58,988 nt of DNA from an uncultured Campylobacter sp. Lineage in GTDB: Bacteria > Campylobacterota > Campylobacteria > Campylobacterales > Campylobacteraceae. Positions 54,073 through 58,988 of the stretch are shown in pieces. Where the stretch lies: the NCBI RefSeq assembly GCF_905372745.1, contig NZ_CAJPQR010000013.1:1-58988 (forward strand). The letters are read 5' to 3'. The notes beneath the pieces were generated by a model, which saw nothing but the letters and a program-made list of their open reading frames with translations, was not told the DNA's origin and searched no databases. Numbering within the stretch: the stretch's first letter is position 1; each line of letters starts with the position of its first letter. The translations under genes and the position numbers were made by a program.

Positions 54073-55422
54073 ATGTTTCGAGATGGTTTTTACCGCACAG
54101 GCGAGGGTTTGGAGGCTTTTAGTTTTGGCGTAAATTTGAGAGGCAGAAAAACGGCGGCAAATTCTCGCGCAAATTTAGGCAGTCTCGCTGAGCCGTCAAA
54201 ACAGAACGCGCGGGTAAATTTAAGCTCAAATCTAAGAGCGAGCAAGACGGCTACGTCAGAAACGCTCGGGTTTTGCCAAAACGCGGCGGATAAAATTTAC
54301 GCCAAAGATAAATTTGATAAAACGAGCGTAAATTTAACCGCAAACGAAGCAAATTCGAGCGGGTTTTCGCGGGGTAAATTTAACGAAATCGCCGTGCGGG
54401 AGAGCGAACTTAGCAGCTTGCAAAACGCAAATTTAATGCAGATAAAAACCGTCGATATCCACTCGCACTTGCTTAGCGCGGATGTAAAATTCGACCGATT
54501 TTACGACAAACTAGCGCTTGCGTTTTTTGCCAAAAAATTCGACATAAACAGGAGCGAGCTTATAAAAAACGGTTTTGAAGGCTACAAAAGCAACTTCGCG
54601 CGTCTGATAAAAAGCTCAAATTTCGTCCAAAAGTCCGTGGTTTTCGGCGTCGATGCGAAATTTGACGAGAGCGGAAATCTCGTACACAAGGACAAAACCG
54701 TCTGCGCCTCAAACGAGGATGTTTTTGCCTTTTACGAGCAAAATCCAAACGAGGTCGTGCCGTTTTTTAGCGTAAATCCAAACCGCAAAGACGCGCTAAA
54801 TTTGATCGAAAAGTACCACAAAATGGGCTTTAAGGGCGGCAAGCTGCTACACTCGTACTGGGAGACGGATCTAAACGACAAGCGTTATGAGCCCTATTTT
54901 AGGCTGCTTAGCGAGCTTGGGCTGCCGCTGGTGATCCACGTGGGCGACGAAAACTCGCTGGCGTCAAACAAGGCGCTTGAGAGCATCGAGCAGCTAAAAT
55001 CCCCGCTAAATCTTGGTTGCCGCATCGTCTGCGCTCACATGGGCGCCTCAAGCGACGGCGTTTTGTCCATGTTTTCGCGCGATCCGGAGAAACTGGGCGC
55101 CAACTACTTCACTCTACTTCGTTGGCTGCGCGAGTTTGACGGGCTTTATGCCGACGTTTCGGCGCTGCTTTGCATAAACAAGGCCCGCATACTGCCGCAT
55201 CTAAAAACCCAAACGCAAATCCACGACAAAATCCTTTTTGGCACCGATTTTCCCGTGCCTTTTAGCGTGATTTTAAGCAGCTACGACCTGCCGTTTCGCG
55301 AACGACTGGCGCTAAATCGCATCCAAAATCCGCTCGATCGCTACGTGTGCGCGATGAGTTTGTATTTTGGCGAGGACTCGCCGATTTTTAGTAACTATAA
55401 AAAGATTTTGGGGGAGATTTAG
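54073..55422 (+). CDS. Amidohydrolase (metal-dependent hydrolase) with low-complexity N-terminus
   Basis: 449 residues. From residue ~126 it is an amidohydrolase_2 TIM barrel: metal ligands His130-x-His132 (DIHSHL), VIHVGDENSL, CAHMGAS and the Asp in FGTDFPVP. The first ~120 residues are a Ser/Asn/Ala/Lys-rich stretch with repeats of the type ANLGS, VNLSS and SVNLT; its DNA holds eight AAATTT words in ~320 bp. The ATG follows AAAGGAG 7 nt away, so this extension appears to be translated. A real start nearer the barrel cannot be ruled out. Substrate unknown. Confidence 0.85.
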   Translation: MFRDGFYRTGEGLEAFSFGVNLRGRKTAANSRANLGSLAEPSKQNARVNLSSNLRASKTATSETLGFCQNAADKIYAKDKFDKTSVNLTANEANSSGFSRGKFNEIAVRESELSSLQNANLMQIKTVDIHSHLLSADVKFDRFYDKLALAFFAKKFDINRSELIKNGFEGYKSNFARLIKSSNFVQKSVVFGVDAKFDESGNLVHKDKTVCASNEDVFAFYEQNPNEVVPFFSVNPNRKDALNLIEKYHKMGFKGGKLLHSYWETDLNDKRYEPYFRLLSELGLPLVIHVGDENSLASNKALESIEQLKSPLNLGCRIVCAHMGASSDGVLSMFSRDPEKLGANYFTLLRWLREFDGLYADVSALLCINKARILPHLKTQTQIHDKILFGTDFPVPFSVILSSYDLPFRERLALNRIQNPLDRYVCAMSLYFGEDSPIFSNYKKILGEI

Positions 55423-55596
55423 AGCAAATTTGACGATCGGCGTGCGAAATTTGACCCACAAATTTAAAGGCGAAGAATTTGCAAATTTTAGGATAGCGGC
55501 TAAAATTTAAAGCCAAAATCCTAAATTTTAAAAGCGACTTCTACGGCAACGTTAAATTTGCGCGCTTCAAGCAAAGCAAACCTGCGCAAAAACAAA

Positions 55597-56652
55597 CTAG
55601 CTCCGTCTTTTGCGCCTTGCTTTTTTCGTCCGTTTGGGATACGGCTCGTCGTCCCTGTCAAAATCCTTATCCTTAAGCATCCAATAAATCGCCGCAAAGA
55701 TTACGCCAAACAACAAAAACTCCGTAAGATAGTGCGACCCGCTACCTCGCAGTATGAGAAAGCATGCGATAAGGCCGCCAAGATACGAATACGATACCTT
55801 GCCCAAAAAGTTTCCAAACTTAGCAAAGCCCAAATTTAAAGCCGCCGAAGCTAGCACAAATACTATAATCCCGTAAAACAATCCCATTATAAAAATATAG
55901 CCCGGATCGGGAACGTAGGCTTCGTCGCTTTGCTCTATATCAAATTCTATCATCTTACGCCTAAAGGCCGTGCTCTGCACGGACTCATCGTCAAAACTAG
56001 GGTCGCTGCTAAGTATTTTACCTGCTAGATCTATGCTTTGCTCGGGCGTCCTTCCCGAAAATTCGTAAAACGCGGCTATCAGCTTGCCCTTCGTACTTTC
56101 ATTGACGTTTAAGTCTTCTTTTATAAATTTTAGCAAAGCCTCCCGCGCTTTTAGCCCTTCGTAACCTCTCTCGTATAAAATAGCCTCGGCAATCTTTTGT
56201 ACGCCTGCCTTTATGCCGCCGGCTACATCGCCTTTAGCGAGTTTTGGGATTATGTCCCTGCTTATAATATCTTTACTTACCTCGTCTTTTAGTACGCCGA
56301 TATATCCGCTTCCAGCCTCGATATATGCTTTTTTATCGTCCGTAACTACTATCAGCAAGGCTTTTTTGCCAAATATCCCCCACTTTCCGGCTAACTGCGC
56401 ACCGTACCACTCTAGCCCGTCTTTAGGGATGCTGCTTATCGTGGCTACGATGATTTCAACCTTATCAAACCTCTCCTGAAAATATAAAATTTCCTTCAAC
56501 TCCTCTTTTTGGGCAGGACTTAACGCCCCGGCGCCGTCTGCTATTTTGCCGGTTAAAATCGGAAACTCCAAATGCCCATCTACCCCGGTCTTAGCGGCAA
56601 GAAGCGAAGCCGTAGTAAAAGCGTAAAACAAAATAATCAAAATGCGCTTCAT
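55597..56652 (-). CDS. TPM-domain (YgcG-like) membrane protein
   Basis: 351 residues. Signal peptide (about 1-20), TPM domain (about 30-170; ADGAGALSPAQKEELKEIL, KWGIFGKKALLIVVT), then three membrane helices around 255-335 and a basic tail. TPM proteins of the YgcG/Psb32 type are linked to repair or quality control of membrane complexes; the exact role is open. A second TPM gene and lemA lie upstream on the same strand. Confidence 0.85.
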   Translation of the reverse strand: MKRILIILFYAFTTASLLAAKTGVDGHLEFPILTGKIADGAGALSPAQKEELKEILYFQERFDKVEIIVATISSIPKDGLEWYGAQLAGKWGIFGKKALLIVVTDDKKAYIEAGSGYIGVLKDEVSKDIISRDIIPKLAKGDVAGGIKAGVQKIAEAILYERGYEGLKAREALLKFIKEDLNVNESTKGKLIAAFYEFSGRTPEQSIDLAGKILSSDPSFDDESVQSTAFRRKMIEFDIEQSDEAYVPDPGYIFIMGLFYGIIVFVLASAALNLGFAKFGNFLGKVSYSYLGGLIACFLILRGSGSHYLTEFLLFGVIFAAIYWMLKDKDFDRDDEPYPKRTKKARRKRRS

Positions 56653-56937
56653 ATCTTTCCTTGATTTTTACGGATTTTAGTTAAATTTATATTTGCGTAT
56701 TTTTGGGATATTGGCGTAATTTAGCGGATTTAAAGCCGTTTGCTTGCTTGATTTTGGTTAAATCAGTCCCCTGCCGCCCGCTTTTTCTTTTGCGAATTTG
56801 CAAAAAAGGCTAAAAGCCAAAACATTAGTTAGCCTCAAATTTATCGCAAACGGCAGCGCCGATACGACTAGGCTAGAACCAGCAAAATTTAGCAAGCGTT
56901 CTAGCAAAATTTGACGCCAATTTTAAGCCTCACGACG

Positions 56938-57870
56938 CTACCACCTGCCGCTAGCTCCGCCGCCGCCGTAACCTCCGCCTCCTCCGCTAAATCCGCCTCC
57001 CGAGCTTCTGCCTCCGCCAGAACCGCCGCCGTAGCCGCCAGAGTAGCCCGAACCTCCCGAATTTGCGCCGGAGCCGGGTTTTATATTTTTGGTCAAATAA
57101 AAAAATAGCATAAAAAGCGCAAACATAACCACGCCTCTAAGGGCAAAATCTTCTATACTAAACGCTCCGGCGACGACGGCTGAGGTAAAGCCCGATAAAA
57201 CCGCGCAAACCCCGATACGCACGAGCGCCGCGCCCAAAATCCCAGACGCGAACAGCAGCGCCATGCCGGCTATTATCCCGTAAGCTTCTACGGGCGTTTC
57301 GTCCTCTTTGTCTAGCTGCCGTTTTACGCTCTCGTCGCCCTCAAGCACGGCTAAAATCTTTTGTGCGCCGATCTTTACGCCGCCTTCTATATCGCCTTTT
57401 TTAAATTCGGGGATGACGTAGCGGTTTATGATAACGCCGCAAAGAGCGTCCGTTAGCACGCCTTCTAGGCCGTAGCCGACCTCGATACGCACCTGCTTGT
57501 CGTTTGGCGCAACTACTAGCAGCGCGCCGTTATCTTTGCCTTTTTGCCCGATACCCCAGCGTCTGCCAAGCTCTAGCGAATACTCCTCTATCGCCTTGCC
57601 GCCCAGCGACCGGGTCGTTACGATAACTAGCTGATTAGTCGTATTGTTTTCGTGAGCGGCGAGCGCGGTTTCAAGCTCTCGTTTTGCCGCAGGGCTTAAA
57701 ACGCCCGCTTGATCGACTACTCTACCGCTTAGAGCCGGGATATCGCCGCTTTTTTCGCTGATTTTAGCGGGCGCGCTTTGCTCGCTTACCGTCTGCTGGG
57801 CCGATAAATTTAGCGTAAAAAGCCCGCAAATCGCGCAAACGCAAAATAAAGCGGATAAAACGCGTTTCAT
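56938..57870 (-). CDS. TPM-domain protein with Gly-rich tail (YgcG)
   Basis: 310 residues from MKRVLSALFCVCAIC, chosen because the longer frame overlaps lemA and lacks a signal. Signal peptide, TPM domain (about 40-190; VDQAGVLSPAAKRELETAL, RRWGIGQKGKDNGALLVVAP), two helices and a C-terminal Gly/Ser tail ending GGGGYGGGGASGRW, the hallmark of YgcG proteins. It starts 4 nt after lemA; the pair is a common operon. Confidence 0.9.
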   Translation of the reverse strand: MKRVLSALFCVCAICGLFTLNLSAQQTVSEQSAPAKISEKSGDIPALSGRVVDQAGVLSPAAKRELETALAAHENNTTNQLVIVTTRSLGGKAIEEYSLELGRRWGIGQKGKDNGALLVVAPNDKQVRIEVGYGLEGVLTDALCGVIINRYVIPEFKKGDIEGGVKIGAQKILAVLEGDESVKRQLDKEDETPVEAYGIIAGMALLFASGILGAALVRIGVCAVLSGFTSAVVAGAFSIEDFALRGVVMFALFMLFFYLTKNIKPGSGANSGGSGYSGGYGGGSGGGRSSGGGFSGGGGGYGGGGASGRW

Positions 57871-57874
57871 CGGC

Positions 57875-58468
57875 TTACTTGGCAAAAGAAACTTCAGGCG
57901 CGTTTTGCTCGGTAACGCTCGCCTCAAACGTAGCGCGCGGCTTTAGCTCCGGATATAGGGCGGCGGCGATAAATTTACCCGGGATTTTACGCAGCGCGAC
58001 GTTATAGTCTTTGACCGCTTCGATATAGTCTTTTCTGGCTACGGAGATGCGATTTTCGGTGCCTTCTAGCTGGCTTTGCAAGGCTAGGAAATTTTGATCG
58101 GCCTTTAGCTGAGGGTAGCTTTCGCTAATAGCCATAAGGCGAGATAGCGCACCGCCCAGGCTATTTTGCGCGGCTTCAAACTCTTTTAGCTTAGAGGGAT
58201 CATCTATAGAGCTAACGTCGATCGTCACGGCGGAGGCTTTGCTTCTAGCTTCGGTTACTTCTTTAAACACGCTCTGCTCGTGGCTAGCGTAACCCTGAAC
58301 GGTTTTAACGAGATTTGGGATCAAATCGGCTCTGCGTTTGTATTGGTTTTGCACTTGGCTCCACTTTTCCTTGACTGTTTCGTCAAGCACGGGAAATTCG
58401 TTAGCGTATTTCATCGCTACCCCGGCTAGGAGGAGGACAACTGCTAAAAAAACGAGTAAATTTTTCAC
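57875..58468 (-). CDS. lemA: LemA family protein
   Basis: 197 residues, GTG start with AGGA upstream. One N-terminal membrane helix (LVFLAVVLLLAGVAM) then the LemA helical bundle (VKEKWSQVQNQYKRRADLIPN near residue 35; SYPQLKADQNFLALQSQLEGT). LemA proteins are membrane-attached and of unknown biochemical role, often next to TPM or htpX genes. First gene of the lemA-ygcG pair. Confidence 0.93.
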   Translation of the reverse strand: MKNLLVFLAVVLLLAGVAMKYANEFPVLDETVKEKWSQVQNQYKRRADLIPNLVKTVQGYASHEQSVFKEVTEARSKASAVTIDVSSIDDPSKLKEFEAAQNSLGGALSRLMAISESYPQLKADQNFLALQSQLEGTENRISVARKDYIEAVKDYNVALRKIPGKFIAAALYPELKPRATFEASVTEQNAPEVSFAK

Positions 58469-58988
58469 GGCTATTCCTTTTTTTAAATATAAACGCGATT
58501 ATAGCCGTTTAACGCTTATTTGCCCTTAATGCAAATTCGTTTTAGCCCTTTGCGCGGGTGACCCGGTTAAATTTGCTCGCCCCCGACTACCGCTTTAGCA
58601 ATTTTAAGGCAATTTACCGCTTTAAATTTAACCGTCTTTGCGGCTACTATTTTGCAAATTTGATCATTAGCAAAAGGTCTGGATTTGGAGTTTTTTAAAT
58701 TTTTATTTACTCTAGCGGCGCAAATTTAAGCGGGCAAAATTTGACGAGATTAGCCGCAAATTTGCCCGCTAAATTTCAAATTTGACGAATTCTCGCCAAA
58801 TACGCAAAAGCCAAAACGGCAAGCGCCGCCGTAAATTTAAATCTCCTAAATTTAACACAGCCCGCCGAAGCCGACTAAAATCTCCGTCAAAAGCCCAAAC
58901 AAAACTACAACAAATTTATCAAAAAGTTACGTTTGATAAATTTAGTTTCGATACGTAACACTTATCGCCTAAAATAAAAATATAAAAA
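58469..58988. other. Gene-free right edge rich in AAATTT words
   Basis: About 0.5 kb with no open frame that has a start and ribosome binding site. The word AAATTT occurs 13 times between 58561 and 58988. An inverted repeat GTTACGT / ACGTAAC (58926-58932, 58953-58959) lies near the edge and might be an operator or promoter part of a gene outside the window. Confidence 0.55.

Overview
The window reads as chromosomal DNA of a Campylobacter of the C. rectus / C. showae / C. curvus type. The evidence is a long RTX-like S-layer protein gene, the epsilonproteobacterial gene order hemN–DUF2603–argF–hemB / ribA–rsmG, a pgp2 (csd6)-type peptidoglycan carboxypeptidase next to alr, separate rpoB and rpoC genes (fused in Helicobacter), and a Wolinella-type nitrous oxide reductase cluster. 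The species is inferred from memory of these families; nothing was searched.

Layout. (1) 1-6.4 kb: an 1806-residue S-layer/RTX-type gene on the minus strand with a clear extended -10 promoter and a terminator, then a 0.7-kb gene-free stretch and tRNA-Arg(CCU). (2) 6.4-24.1 kb: the translation/transcription superoperon, all on the minus strand. In order of transcription it is tRNA-Thr, Tyr, Gly, Thr, tuf, rpmG, tRNA-Trp, secE, nusG, rplK, rplA, rplJ, rplL, rpoB, rpoC, a broken doxX, rpsL, rpsG, fusA. A near-consensus sigma-70 promoter precedes the tRNAs. Terminator-like hairpins sit between tuf and rpmG, between rplL and rpoB (two in tandem), after rpoC and after fusA, so expression is probably graded. 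(3) 24.1-29.9 kb, minus strand: a small exported protein, a CCG-domain Fe-S protein, hemN, DUF2603, argF and hemB (heme and arginine synthesis). (4) 29.9-33.9 kb, plus strand: a tightly overlapping run of ribA, rsmG and three small genes, then htpX and a TIGR01777-type epimerase. (5) 34.4-36.6 kb, minus strand: pgp2/csd6, a small gene and alr (cell wall).

(6) 36.7-48.5 kb, plus strand: the most interesting region. A three-gene copper-handling operon (PCuAC, an unassigned anchored protein, SCO1/SenC) is followed by a beta-propeller gene resembling NapL and then nosZ-nosB-nosD-nosG-nosC1-nosC2-nosH-nosF-nosY. NosZ is the cytochrome c-fused, Sec-exported type. NosG and NosH would carry electrons from the quinol pool, with the cytochromes NosC1/C2 passing them on to NosZ. 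NosD/F/Y are the maturation transporter. nosL and nosR are not seen, so the neighbouring copper chaperones are candidates to supply copper. An FNR/CRP-type box lies about 42 bp ahead of the predicted start of transcription for the propeller/nosZ unit, and a strong terminator separates nosZ from nosB.

(7) 48.5-59 kb: accessory and envelope genes. These are a frameshifted short gene, an orphan membrane-anchored protein, a giant transporter/acyltransferase/acyl-ACP synthetase fusion with its MerR regulator, an amidohydrolase with an odd N-terminal extension, and two TPM-domain proteins with LemA. Gene-free stretches, and the low-complexity parts of two proteins, are crowded with the palindromic word AAATTT, which looks like a genome-shaping signal of this organism.
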